Program-made: the position numbers and the translations under genes
Notes under the pieces: model-generated
Seen by the model: only the letters and a program-made list of their open reading frames with translations
The model's database searches: none
What the model was told of the DNA's origin: nothing
NCBI RefSeq assembly: GCF_030378165.1
Contig: NZ_CP119766.1
Location: 4,464,001-4,528,000 of the forward strand
DNA length: 64,000 nt
Direction: 5' to 3'
DNA from: Flavobacterium panacagri
GTDB lineage: Bacteria > Bacteroidota > Bacteroidia > Flavobacteriales > Flavobacteriaceae
Part shown: positions 46,312 through 55,463 of the stretch, one piece after another
Layout: each line of letters begins with the position of its first letter
How positions within the stretch are numbered: the stretch's first letter is position 1

Positions 46312-47751
46312 TTATTGATTATCTACTCTGCCAGGTGCGTTATTAAGCTCACTTATTGGAATTGGTAATTTGTAACCTTTTACCGCTATTATATCATTAA
46401 TTGGCGAACGAGGAATACGGCTTGAGTTTAATCTTTTATGAAAAAAGAACAGTTGTCCTTCGCCTACAACATCCTTTCTAAATTCTTGTAATAAAACAGC
46501 ATCAAATACAGCACGATCAATATTCATTGTGGTTAACCCTCTATGTATTCGTACTTCATTAATCATTGCTGAAGCTTTTGTAATATCTGTGTCTTTGAGA
46601 GCTTCCGCAGCAATAAAGTACATTTCAGACAATTTGATAATTGGCATTTTATTTCTATAAGCAGTCGGCCAGCTTGTACTTTCTAACTGCTCGTACTTTC
46701 TTAAAAAATAATTCCCTTCATTGTTTGCTCTGTACCAGTATAGATATCTGTAATCATCTGAATTACTATCGTAATATTCGGTTCTGGTTGCAGGAAACAT
46801 ATAAAAAACATTACTACCACCTGTTGTGGTAAACGAGTTTTGATATATAGTATTCATTCGAACAATATTTAAAGCAAATAAATGTTCCGTAGAAAATATA
46901 AGGTTTGCATTATTTGCATCTACCAAACTATTTTGAGTAATCCAAGGGAATTTCGCTGAATTTATTACCTCCATAGCATTCGAGACTGCTTGAGCGTGAT
47001 CATGTTTATAGAGATAAGCTCTTGCCAAGAGTCCTTTGACCGCATAATAATTTAAATGCACCTGACGATTCATTAAATATCCATTATCATCTGCAATAGT
47101 AATTTGCTGGCCTGTTACTATAGGATCGTTTTTCAATAACTCTGCTGCTTGGTTCAAATCATTAATAACATTAGTAATTACGGCATCTACTGAAAGCTGC
47201 GGTGCAATTTCCTTACTCGCTTTTGTGAAATACGGAATAGACAATTTGTTTGGGTTTTCCTTATAGCTTGCCCCAAATACACGAAGAAGGTCAAAATGAA
47301 TCCATGCTCTTAATGCTAAAGCCTCTCCTTTTATAATGTTAAAATTATTATCTATAAAGGCTCCTTTTTTAGCATCAATTTCTTCTAATAATTTATTATC
47401 ATTAGCTATTGCGTTATACATCTGATTCCAAATAGCATCAATTCTGTTTAAGGAAGTAGTGCTGTTTTTATAATCATAGGTTTTATCAAAGTCATAAGAA
47501 ATACTTTGAAAATCCCACTCAGCCCCTAAAACTCCCATTAATCCGAAGGTCATTTCTCTTCCATATAATGGTTCGTAGGCCAAAGTCGTGTAAACGCCTG
47601 CCAATGCCTCTTTGAAGCCACTTTCGGATGAAAATAAATTACTATCGCGAACTTGGGACTTGGGTTCAACATCGAGCCAGTCTGTACAAGAACTCAAAAC
47701 TAACGATAGAGTTAAGACAATTATTTGGGGAAATATTTTATATACTTTCAT
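46312..47751 (-). CDS. SusD/RagB-family lipoprotein (second system)
   Basis: The 479-residue protein has a lipoprotein signal (LVLSSC) and the SusD N-terminal motif DWLDVEPKSQV. TPR-like helices include IIKGEALALRAWIHFDLLRVFG, and the C-terminal motif is GEGQLFFFHKRL. It is shorter than the pectin SusD (479 versus 673), as in RagB-type peptide-binding members. It is the lid of the second SusC transporter, 33 bp downstream of it. Confidence 0.93.
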   Translation of the reverse strand: MKVYKIFPQIIVLTLSLVLSSCTDWLDVEPKSQVRDSNLFSSESGFKEALAGVYTTLAYEPLYGREMTFGLMGVLGAEWDFQSISYDFDKTYDYKNSTTSLNRIDAIWNQMYNAIANDNKLLEEIDAKKGAFIDNNFNIIKGEALALRAWIHFDLLRVFGASYKENPNKLSIPYFTKASKEIAPQLSVDAVITNVINDLNQAAELLKNDPIVTGQQITIADDNGYLMNRQVHLNYYAVKGLLARAYLYKHDHAQAVSNAMEVINSAKFPWITQNSLVDANNANLIFSTEHLFALNIVRMNTIYQNSFTTTGGSNVFYMFPATRTEYYDSNSDDYRYLYWYRANNEGNYFLRKYEQLESTSWPTAYRNKMPIIKLSEMYFIAAEALKDTDITKASAMINEVRIHRGLTTMNIDRAVFDAVLLQEFRKDVVGEGQLFFFHKRLNSSRIPRSPINDIIAVKGYKLPIPISELNNAPGRVDNQ

Positions 47752-47784
47752 GATTTAAAACTTTATACGTTAATATTGCATCAC

Positions 47785-50700
47785 TTAAAATGATGCTTGG
47801 ACAGAAAAAGAAAACGTTCTTGCAAAAGGAAAATCTAATCCTCTTTCGGCTCTAATAGTTGAGATTCTTGCTAAATCATTACCGAATAGTGTCAATCTTA
47901 ATCTGCTTAAATGCGATTTTTCTAAAAAGTTCTTATTTCTAAAATCATAAGAAACATTCACAGAATTCAATAGTAATTCATCAAGATCTTGAACAAATCG
48001 GGAACTTGGGTTGGTTCGGGTTGGAGTACGGCCAATTGCTTTAAAGAAGACATTATCTCCTGGATTTTTCCATGTATCAGTAAATACACGTTCATCGACA
48101 TTATATTGAATATCCACATTTTCTACTCTATCCACTAAAGTTTGATTGTAATATTGGGCTCCTAGACGATACGAAAATGCGCAGTTGATACCAAAACCTT
48201 TGTACTGTGCATTAAATCCAAAACTTCCTCGCACTTTAGGAGTAGATTCTCCTACAGCTACCTGATCATTTGGATCCCAGACATAAGTTAGCTCTCCGTT
48301 CTTTTTTACAAAAATTTCACTCCCTGTAGCAGGATCAATTCCCATAGATCGAACAGCCCAGATAGCAGTAGTCGATTTTCCTTCCTGATATCTTACAAAG
48401 GGTTTTGTAGATGTGCCTCTATCTGCTTCTAATTCATCATTAACTGAGTTCAGTGCATCCGAAATTTTAACTAATTTGTTTTTATTAGATCCAACGTTTA
48501 AAAATAAATTAACAAAACTATTGCTGGAAGGATTACTCCATACTTTATAGTTTAAAGTGGCATCGACACCATTATTTCTTATTTCGCCTAAATTTTCTGA
48601 AATAGTGCTAAACCCTACTGATCCGGGCATTGAAACAGGTGTAAGCAGGTTATTAGTGAGACTTATGTAATAATCAAATCGTAAAGATAATTTGCTCCAT
48701 AACCCTAAATCTAGACCAAAGTTATAATCTTGCGTCTGCTGCCACTTCAACTGATCATTTGCCAAACCTATTAATTTTGCTCCCACTATATTATCATAAT
48801 AACTATCTGTAAAATAGTTGTAAGTAGCCATGGCCTGATAAGGATTAAAATTCTGGCTTCCTGTATATCCTGTCGAAGTGCGTAATTTTAACTGCGTTAT
48901 CCAATCTTGTTTGAAGAATTTTTCTTTGTGAATATTCCATCCTAAACCAACCGACCAGAAATTCCCCCAGCGGTTATCGGCACCAAATATGCTGGATCCT
49001 TGCAAACGATAGGTAAGATCTGCTAAATAGCGGTCATCATATGAATAGTTTAATGCAGAAAGTAATCCCGTTTCACGAGTAAGAGCATCAGAACCTGATG
49101 GTCGTCCATCTTGAGCATATTGTCTTGCAAAATTTATATAATCAACTCTGTCATTTAAAAATCCTTGAGCATGTACACCATGGCTTTCGCTTCCCACTTC
49201 ATATAAATTCCATCCGGCATTTAGATAAAAAAGGTGTTTATTGATCGTTTTGGAATAATTTAGCGTAAGATCTGTTTTAATAGAATGGCTTATACCATCG
49301 GTTATGGTATAATCCCCTCTTCTATAGAAATCTTCTTCCGAATATTCAGCATAGCGGGTATGATTGGCAGGATAAAAATCTTCTCTGGTTTCATGAATCT
49401 GCGTATAGCCGATACGACCAACAATTTTAAGTGCCTTGGAAACAGTCCACTCTGCTTGAAAATTATTGGTAATATCAATGTAATCACTAAAATTTTTAGT
49501 TCCTAACGTGGCATTAAATAATGGATTATAATAGTTTACAGGAGTTCCAGATCCGGAATTAAACTGTCCTAATAATTTTTTAATATTGCCATTATCATCA
49601 TATGGTGTCCAATACGGATTTAATCTTGTGTATTCCGAAAATGAACCATAAGGAGAATCGTAAGCATGATTGCCGGTAACCGTCAAAATATTTCTAAAAA
49701 TGAAATCACTCACACGATACGATAAAAATATATTGCCCGAAGTCGTTCTGCGCCCTGATTCTTTCATAACTCCTGGTATGGAGTTATATGTTAAATCTGC
49801 TCCGTAAGTAAAATTATCATCTCCTCCTTCTAAAGACAATGTACTTTTATGCCCCACAGCTGTTGTTAAGGGCTGCGAAAGCCAATAGGTATTAACTCCT
49901 CTTGCTACCTCAGCATAGGTTCGATTATATTGCTCTTTGAGTAATTGTTCACTATAATAAAAATTAGAACTGTACCTCCCAGCATTTAATTCTACCTGAA
50001 GTTTTTGCTCCGCATTGGTTAAATGATAACTGCTCAAATCCGGAGCGGTTACATTTAGATCTCCCGTGTAGCTTACTCTCAGTTTCCCTTTTTGAGGTCT
50101 TTTAGTTTCAACTACAACAACTCCGTTTGCCGCTCTGGAACCATAAATAGCTTTTGCCGCGGCATCTTTAAGGATGGTTACAGCAGCTACCCTGTTCATA
50201 TCCAGGTCGTAGATTTTCTGCAGAGTAGTCTCAAACCCATCCAAGATAAACAATGGGGAATTGGGGTTATTTGCATATTCGCCACTTAAACCTGGTAAGC
50301 TGTTAGCTCCTCTGATTTGTACATCTGGTAAAATATTAGGATTCGATCCTGCAGCTATATTATCAATCTGAACAAATGAGGGGTCTAGTACTTTTAAACT
50401 TTGAATTAAGTTCTGATTTCCTATAGTTCTCAACTCAGCGGCTGTGAATGTAGATGCCGCGCCGGTAAAACTTTCCTTATTTCTGGTATAGATTCCAGTA
50501 GATACAATTTTTACTGCCTGAAGTTCTGTAACGTCTTCTTCTAAAACTACTTTAATCTGCCTACTATTACTAATTGGAACTTCTTTAGTTTTATAACCTA
50601 TATATGAAAATTGAAGAATATCATTTTCAGCAACTTGTATAGTAAATTGTCCATTCAAGTCTGTAACTTCAGTATTTTTTGTCTTTTTTGAAGTTACACT

Positions 50701-51159
50701 TACTCCCGGTATAGCTAAACCCTTAGCATCTGTTACAATACCAGATATCTGAATTTCTATTTGCTGATTAGAATTACGCGGAATTGCTACAAGAGAAGGT
50801 TTGATTACAATAGTGTTATTTCCAGCTAATGAAAACTCAAGCTTATTAGCTGTAACACACTTTTCAAGTAAATCTGAAATTTTAACTGTTCCCTTTTTTA
50901 AATTTACCTTGGGTGCATTTAAAAACAAATCTTGAGAATAGATAAAATTGTAATTGGTTTGCTGGATAATTAAGTCAAATATTTCATTAACACTAATTGT
51001 CACGTCTTTCTTTATCACAATTTTTTCATTCTGAGAAAAAGCTATTGTTGGCGACATACTAAAAGCAGTGAGGCAGCTAAATAACAATATGGTTCGAATC
51101 ATAAAAATAAAATATCGATCCCGATAAGAGGGACGAAAAATGGTTTGGTTAATTTTCAT
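47785..51159 (-). CDS. SusC/RagA-type TonB-dependent transducer with STN domain
   Basis: Start at ATG 51159 (MKINQTIFRPSYRDR); a longer frame to 51210 adds 17 unlikely residues. The protein has about 1124 residues. After a long signal region there is an STN domain (about 50-115, VTISVNEIFDLIIQQTNYNFIY) that would signal to FecR. A CNA-B domain (ISGIVTDAKGLAIPGVSV), the plug (PLFILDGFETTLQ...TILKDAAAKAIYGSRAANGVV) and the barrel ending SVQASF follow. STN plus adjacent FecR and ECF sigma genes define a substrate-sensing trans-envelope loop (established for FecA/FecR/FecI-like systems). Confidence 0.94.
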   Translation of the reverse strand: MKINQTIFRPSYRDRYFIFMIRTILLFSCLTAFSMSPTIAFSQNEKIVIKKDVTISVNEIFDLIIQQTNYNFIYSQDLFLNAPKVNLKKGTVKISDLLEKCVTANKLEFSLAGNNTIVIKPSLVAIPRNSNQQIEIQISGIVTDAKGLAIPGVSVTSKKTKNTEVTDLNGQFTIQVAENDILQFSYIGYKTKEVPISNSRQIKVVLEEDVTELQAVKIVSTGIYTRNKESFTGAASTFTAAELRTIGNQNLIQSLKVLDPSFVQIDNIAAGSNPNILPDVQIRGANSLPGLSGEYANNPNSPLFILDGFETTLQKIYDLDMNRVAAVTILKDAAAKAIYGSRAANGVVVVETKRPQKGKLRVSYTGDLNVTAPDLSSYHLTNAEQKLQVELNAGRYSSNFYYSEQLLKEQYNRTYAEVARGVNTYWLSQPLTTAVGHKSTLSLEGGDDNFTYGADLTYNSIPGVMKESGRRTTSGNIFLSYRVSDFIFRNILTVTGNHAYDSPYGSFSEYTRLNPYWTPYDDNGNIKKLLGQFNSGSGTPVNYYNPLFNATLGTKNFSDYIDITNNFQAEWTVSKALKIVGRIGYTQIHETREDFYPANHTRYAEYSEEDFYRRGDYTITDGISHSIKTDLTLNYSKTINKHLFYLNAGWNLYEVGSESHGVHAQGFLNDRVDYINFARQYAQDGRPSGSDALTRETGLLSALNYSYDDRYLADLTYRLQGSSIFGADNRWGNFWSVGLGWNIHKEKFFKQDWITQLKLRTSTGYTGSQNFNPYQAMATYNYFTDSYYDNIVGAKLIGLANDQLKWQQTQDYNFGLDLGLWSKLSLRFDYYISLTNNLLTPVSMPGSVGFSTISENLGEIRNNGVDATLNYKVWSNPSSNSFVNLFLNVGSNKNKLVKISDALNSVNDELEADRGTSTKPFVRYQEGKSTTAIWAVRSMGIDPATGSEIFVKKNGELTYVWDPNDQVAVGESTPKVRGSFGFNAQYKGFGINCAFSYRLGAQYYNQTLVDRVENVDIQYNVDERVFTDTWKNPGDNVFFKAIGRTPTRTNPSSRFVQDLDELLLNSVNVSYDFRNKNFLEKSHLSRLRLTLFGNDLARISTIRAERGLDFPFARTFSFSVQASF

Positions 51160-51265
51160 AAATTTGTAATGGTGATTGGTTATTAAAAATAATTGGTCAT
51201 TGGGAATCAAAAAGGGGGATTGTTATACACCGGCCAAAGTTTATATGCTTTCCCTCTTTTTATAT

Positions 51266-52414
51266 TTATCTAAAAATCACAGTCTTTTCTTTTATTTCAT
51301 AGGATTTAATTTGGTTAGTAGTTTTAATTAATTCTAGTATCACTTCAAGGTTTTGGTTTTTGCTAAATTGTCCTTTAAACTTCTCATTTTTAATCGTTTC
51401 ATCTTTGATAATAAATTCCACATCATACCATCGGGATAAAACTTTTACAATATCCTTTAAAGTCAAATTATCAAAAACAAATTGACCATTCAACCAGGAT
51501 AATTCCCTATCTAGATTGGCAGGAGTTATTCTTAAAGAAGAAGTGGCAGAATGTAAAACAGATTGCTCTCCGGGACTTAATTCTTCTTTTTTAGCAGCGT
51601 AATCAATAACAACCTTCCCCTCTTTTAAGGTGGTTATTAGATTTTCTTCGTCTTTATAGGCTTTGATATTGAATTGGGTACCGAGTACTTCAACATTTTG
51701 TCCTTTGGTTTTTACGTTGAAGTGTGCCCCTTTGTGAGCTGTACTTGGAGATACTTCAAAATAGGCTTCACCATATACCAGCTCTACAAAACGAGGTTTA
51801 CCGTCGATAAAACGATTAGGAAATTTTAGCTGAGTTTCAGAGTTAAGTCTAACCTTTGTTCCATCGGCTAATAATAAAGAGAATTGTCCTGCACGCGGAA
51901 TGGTTAGATAATTGAACTCTATAGCGACATTATTATCTGAATAGGTTACTGATTTATCATTTGTAGTTACTCCTTTGCCTTTGTAACTATTTCCGTTTCC
52001 TAAAACGATAGTCTTTCCATTTCCTAAAACTAAGATCGCTTTATCTGTACCGGGTGCAATAGCTGGTTTATCGGATGCAAGGGAAGTTTCAATTTTGTTT
52101 ATAGAATCGTGTTGGGTAAAATAGAAAAGAGTTCCTAATACAATCACTGCAGCGGCAGCATATTTCCATAAATATGATTTACTATCTGCGCCAATGGTTT
52201 TTTCTATATTTTTCCAAGCTCTTTTTTTATTTATTTGTTGTGCTAATAACTGTCGCTGTCTTCTTTTTTCAGGACTGTTTACGTTTTCAAAAATGTAGTC
52301 TTTATATTTTTGCTCAAAAAGATCCGTCTCTTTTAATTCTTTTGGGTCTTCTTCTTTGACCAGCGATAGAGCAATCTGTCTTGAAAGTTTATAAAGTTTG
52401 TTTAAAGTCGTCAT
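51266..52414 (-). CDS. FecR-family anti-sigma factor
   Basis: The 382-residue protein has a cytoplasmic N-terminal segment (1-about 85) and one membrane span (YAAAAVIVLGTLFYF, about 90-104). The periplasmic FecR domain (TIPRAGQFSLLLADGTKVRLNSET) and a C-terminal DUF4974/STN-contact domain (FDNLTLKDIVKVLSRWYDVEF) follow. It should hold the ECF sigma factor inactive until the STN domain of the adjacent SusC reports substrate. It lies between sigma (131-bp gap) and susC. Confidence 0.93.
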   Translation of the reverse strand: MTTLNKLYKLSRQIALSLVKEEDPKELKETDLFEQKYKDYIFENVNSPEKRRQRQLLAQQINKKRAWKNIEKTIGADSKSYLWKYAAAAVIVLGTLFYFTQHDSINKIETSLASDKPAIAPGTDKAILVLGNGKTIVLGNGNSYKGKGVTTNDKSVTYSDNNVAIEFNYLTIPRAGQFSLLLADGTKVRLNSETQLKFPNRFIDGKPRFVELVYGEAYFEVSPSTAHKGAHFNVKTKGQNVEVLGTQFNIKAYKDEENLITTLKEGKVVIDYAAKKEELSPGEQSVLHSATSSLRITPANLDRELSWLNGQFVFDNLTLKDIVKVLSRWYDVEFIIKDETIKNEKFKGQFSKNQNLEVILELIKTTNQIKSYEIKEKTVIFR

Positions 52415-52545
52415 TTTAGTTTCTTTTTTATACTAAGACGACTGAAAAGATAAAGTGGGTATAGAAAAAAATATTTTTTTTAATGTTTTTTGAAAAACAC
52501 CTAAATATCTACAACAAAATTAAGAAAATACCGCATAATATGTAG

Positions 52546-53088
52546 CTAATTTTTTAATTCGGCCATAATAGCGAATAAAAAGAAATAATCTTTTAATAAA
52601 GGACGTAAACGCTTGTAGGCAATCTTTTTTTGCAGTTTAATGGTATTTATAGAAATTTGAAGTTCCTCAGCAATTTCTGGATTACTCATCCCTTTCATAC
52701 TCAATCTTATAATTTGAGCACATTTTTCAGGTAACGATGTTATCGCTTTTTCTAATATATGAATTGTGTCAGAGATAACCACTTCACTATGAAAAAACTG
52801 ATCCGTCTCCCATTTGGATATATCTTCTGCATCTAAAGAGTGAGTTGTTCTTACATAAGCACTCTTCAAATAATCGAGAGACTGATTTTTAACAGCTATA
52901 TATAAATATGATTTAATAGCTTGCTCATTCTTAAAGGCAATTTTTTCTTCCCATATCTTGATAAAAACATCTTGGACTAAATCTTGCGAGGTTTCAAGAT
53001 TTTCAACATACTTATTGGCAAAAAGGCATAAACTAGTATACAAACTGTCAAATGTATACTTATATTCTTTCAATGTTAATGTTTTCAT
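52546..53088 (-). CDS. ECF-type RNA polymerase sigma factor (FecI/SigZ-like)
   Basis: The 180-residue protein has sigma region 2 (SQDLVQDVFIKIWEEK), a short linker and region 4 with a helix-turn-helix (GMSNPEIAEELQISINTIKLQKKIAYKRL). Length and motifs fit the ECF class common in Bacteroidota SusCD/FecR loci. It most likely activates the fecR-susC-susD operon downstream, possibly including its own gene (inference). The 630-bp region upstream has no gene. Confidence 0.93.
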   Translation of the reverse strand: MKTLTLKEYKYTFDSLYTSLCLFANKYVENLETSQDLVQDVFIKIWEEKIAFKNEQAIKSYLYIAVKNQSLDYLKSAYVRTTHSLDAEDISKWETDQFFHSEVVISDTIHILEKAITSLPEKCAQIIRLSMKGMSNPEIAEELQISINTIKLQKKIAYKRLRPLLKDYFFLFAIMAELKN

Positions 53089-53631
53089 TTCGGCTGCTGA
53101 AAAATATTAAAAATTCAAAATAGTTAAAAATACCAAATGTAAGATTATACTGCTTATTAGCAGGTCAAGATAAACATTTAAAAATTAATTAAAAATTCTA
53201 AATTCAAAGCACGTAAATATATATAAATTCTATAAAGTTACTAGATTTTAATATCTTAGTTATTCTCATTTTTTTATCAAAGAGACATAAATATAATTTA
53301 AATACCTAATTTAGAATAGCTTACAAAACTTAAAATATTATAATAACATTTTGATTCCAATCTGTATGTCTCAGAAATTTCTTAATATGAAAATGGAACA
53401 GCCTCAGTTTTTGCTACAGAAAGCTAAATCGACTTTGCGAAAGAGAAGTGAACTGTTTGTTTAAGGAATCTTTGAAGCTTACCTTCTAATTTGTCATAGA
53501 AACTTAAGAAGATTTTATAAAATATTGAAAAACGTTTTTAAATTAATAATTGTCTAAGTCATTGCATTTAAGACTGTTTCTATCTCCCCCTTTTTTTAAT
53601 CCATAATTATACTTCACTTATTTATAAAAAC
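53089..53631. other. Gene-free stretch upstream of the sigma gene
   Basis: About 540 bp of AT-rich DNA have no supportable coding frame and no clear inverted repeat before the 53632 hairpin. It presumably includes the sigma promoter. I could not identify a -33/-7 Bacteroidota promoter with confidence. Confidence 0.5.
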
Positions 53632-53654
53632 AGGTGTTCATTTCTTGAACACCT
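53632..53654 (-). terminator. Terminator downstream of the truncated peptidase
   Basis: AGGTGTTCA (53632-53640) pairs with TGAACACCT (53646-53654) around a 5-nt loop. On the minus strand it is followed by GTTTTTATA. It lies 68 bp after the S9 peptidase stop and probably belongs to the original, intact peptidase gene. Confidence 0.8.
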
Positions 53655-53721
53655 ATTCTCTAATTTACAGTCTTTATTTATCGATTCAAAAATGAAAAAT
53701 ACATAGAGCATTTTGCCTGTA

Positions 53722-54539
53722 TTATTGCTTTTGATTAAATCGTTCAAAGAATTCATAAGTTCTTAAAAGCTGATCAATCCTCTGGCGGTTATCCCCGCTT
53801 CTGGTAATTTCATGGCTTGCTCCCGGCTGTCTGACATATTCTACGGGTTTTCCTAAAACTTTTAAGGTCTTGTATAACATCTGGCTCTGCGTAACACCTG
53901 TTCTATAGTCATTATCTCCATGAATAATCAAAAATGGCGTATTAATATTTTCTGCATAATTCAATGGCGATTCTCGTTCTAAAATCGCTTTTGTTTCTTC
54001 TTCCCAGGGATAACCGCCCCAATATCTTGGAACCATCCTCCAAACATTACCTTCTCCGAAAAAAGTACTCAGATCATAAACCCCTCGCTGGCTGGAAGCA
54101 GCCCTAAAACGCTGGTCATGACTGATAATCCAGGTCGTCAAATACCCTGCATAAGAACCTCCTGTAATAAATAATCTGCTGGTATCGACCCAGCCTTGTG
54201 CGATGCTTTTGTCCAAAGCTGTTAAGACATCGCTTGATGGTCCTGGTCCCCAGTCTTTAATATTTGATCTCAGGAATTTTTCGCCATATCCCGAAGACCC
54301 TCTTGGATTACTGTATAAAACACCATACCCCTGCGCTGCAAAAAACTGGTACTCCAGCCACATGCTCGCATCACCGGGTCCAAACATTGAAGCAGGCCCA
54401 CCGTGGATTTCTGTTAATAATGGGTATTTTTTACCCTGCTCGAAACGAGCCGGTTTTATAAACCAATATTCAACTTCCAATCCTTTATCGTTTATAAAAG
54501 TCCCTTTTTCAGGAAAACTTATCTCTTTATTCTGAAGCC
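53722..54539 (-). pseudogene. Truncated S9-family prolyl oligopeptidase, catalytic domain only
   Basis: The remaining sequence codes for a complete alpha/beta-hydrolase domain of the dipeptidyl-peptidase/acyl-peptidase type. It has LLTEIHGGPASMFG, the nucleophile in GGSYAGY (Ser133 of the open frame), Asp213/215 in HGDNDYRTG and His247 in GASHEIT. The N-terminal beta-propeller and signal peptide, normally about 350-500 residues, are missing. The IS6-family element begins exactly at 54540. The open frame continues to an ATG at 54550-54552 lying inside the element's terminal repeat, which adds four codons (MRQN). A propeller-less catalytic fragment might still be made but would be cytoplasmic. 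Confidence 0.8.
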
Positions 54540-54555
54540 GGTTCTGTCGCATCTG
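54540..54555 (+). repeat. Left terminal inverted repeat of the IS6-family element
   Basis: GGTTCTGTCGCATCTG is a perfect reverse complement of 55298-55313. Its outward strand supplies ATG-CGA-CAG-AAC, the present start of the peptidase remnant's open frame. Confidence 0.95.
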
Positions 54556-54591
54556 TCAGAATCAAATATAAAAATTGAAGTAATTTAAAAG

Positions 54592-55257
54592 TTAGCCCGC
54601 CAATTTACAGAATGATTTAAACATAGTTATCCCTGGTCTAACCATTTGATTCTTTCTCAGCATATGCACAACTTCAATTCCGCTCAATGTTCGTCTTGCC
54701 GATTCAAAACTTTTAAAGCCTAACCCATTTTGTATCCTCCATTTTATAAATCGATGGTCCTGTTCGACAATATTGTTGAGATATTTACACTGCCGGATTT
54801 TAATCTTTGTGAATGAACGTTTGTTATAGACTTTGATAGCGGCAGTATTAGAACCGCTTTTATCAATGTTTACTACTCTTGGTCTGTAGTTATTACTAAT
54901 TGCTTTAATTAGAAATGACTGCGCACTCATTCTTTGTCTTTTTCTGGTCAAAAGAAAATCAACCGTATTGCCTAATTTATCTACTGCCCTATATAAATAA
55001 CACCAAATACCTTTTACTTTGATGTAGGTCTCATCCAATCTCCAACTCTCCCCCACTCTGCCTTTTCTCTTCTTCATTTCTGCCTCAAGCAAAGGTGCAA
55101 ACTTGTAAACCCAACGCTGAATCGTCGCATGATCCACAATGACTCCTCTAATCTTCATTAGTTCTTCAACATCACGGTAACTAAGTGTAAATCTTAGCTT
55201 GAAATATACTGCCTGAAGAATTATGTATTTTGGATAACAATGACCTTTAGTATTCAT
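54592..55257 (-). CDS. IS6-family DDE transposase
   Basis: The 221-residue protein has an N-terminal HTH (LSYRDVEELMKIRGVIVDHATIQRWV). The DDE catalytic core is Asp75 (RLDETYIKVKG), Asp132 (VNIDKSGSN) and Glu165 (NNIVEQDHRFIK), with Lys seven residues after the Glu. The conserved spacing and HRFIK box identify IS6 (IS26-like) enzymes. The frame is intact from ATG to stop within perfect repeats, so the element is probably still active or recently arrived. Confidence 0.94.
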   Translation of the reverse strand: MNTKGHCYPKYIILQAVYFKLRFTLSYRDVEELMKIRGVIVDHATIQRWVYKFAPLLEAEMKKRKGRVGESWRLDETYIKVKGIWCYLYRAVDKLGNTVDFLLTRKRQRMSAQSFLIKAISNNYRPRVVNIDKSGSNTAAIKVYNKRSFTKIKIRQCKYLNNIVEQDHRFIKWRIQNGLGFKSFESARRTLSGIEVVHMLRKNQMVRPGITMFKSFCKLAG

Positions 55258-55297
55258 CTTTTGATCGGTTTAAAATTCTAAAGATAAAAGTTATTCC

Positions 55298-55313
55298 CAG
55301 ATGCGACAGAACC
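55298..55313 (-). repeat. Right terminal inverted repeat of the IS6-family element
   Basis: CAGATGCGACAGAACC is the perfect inverse of 54540-54555. It lies 40 bp upstream of the transposase start, so the transposase promoter must include or abut it. Confidence 0.95.
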
Positions 55314-55463
55314 AATGAAATTATGGCGTACAAAATTAATGCTCACAGGATCTCATTTTACAAACCTTTTTAAACTGCAAGATATTGAAAACAGCATTAT
55401 ATCAGTACAATACCCCCAGCTGTAAAATAGTCCGCAGGCCAAGCTCACATTATCCACAAACCC

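Larger units (their letters stand above)
54540..55313. mobile_element. IS6-family insertion sequence, 774 bp
   Basis: The element is bounded by perfect 16-bp inverted repeats (GGTTCTGTCGCATCTG at the left, its complement at the right) and contains one transposase gene. Length and layout fit the IS6/IS26 family. Flanking octamers differ (CTGAAGCC left, AATGAAAT right), so no target duplication remains. This fits loss of flanking DNA through IS6-type replicative cointegration or deletion (inference). Confidence 0.92.

Noticed and set aside
53722..54552. Intact small peptidase gene
   Set aside because: The first four codons belong to the IS terminal repeat and the family's propeller domain is missing, so it was recorded as a truncated pseudogene.
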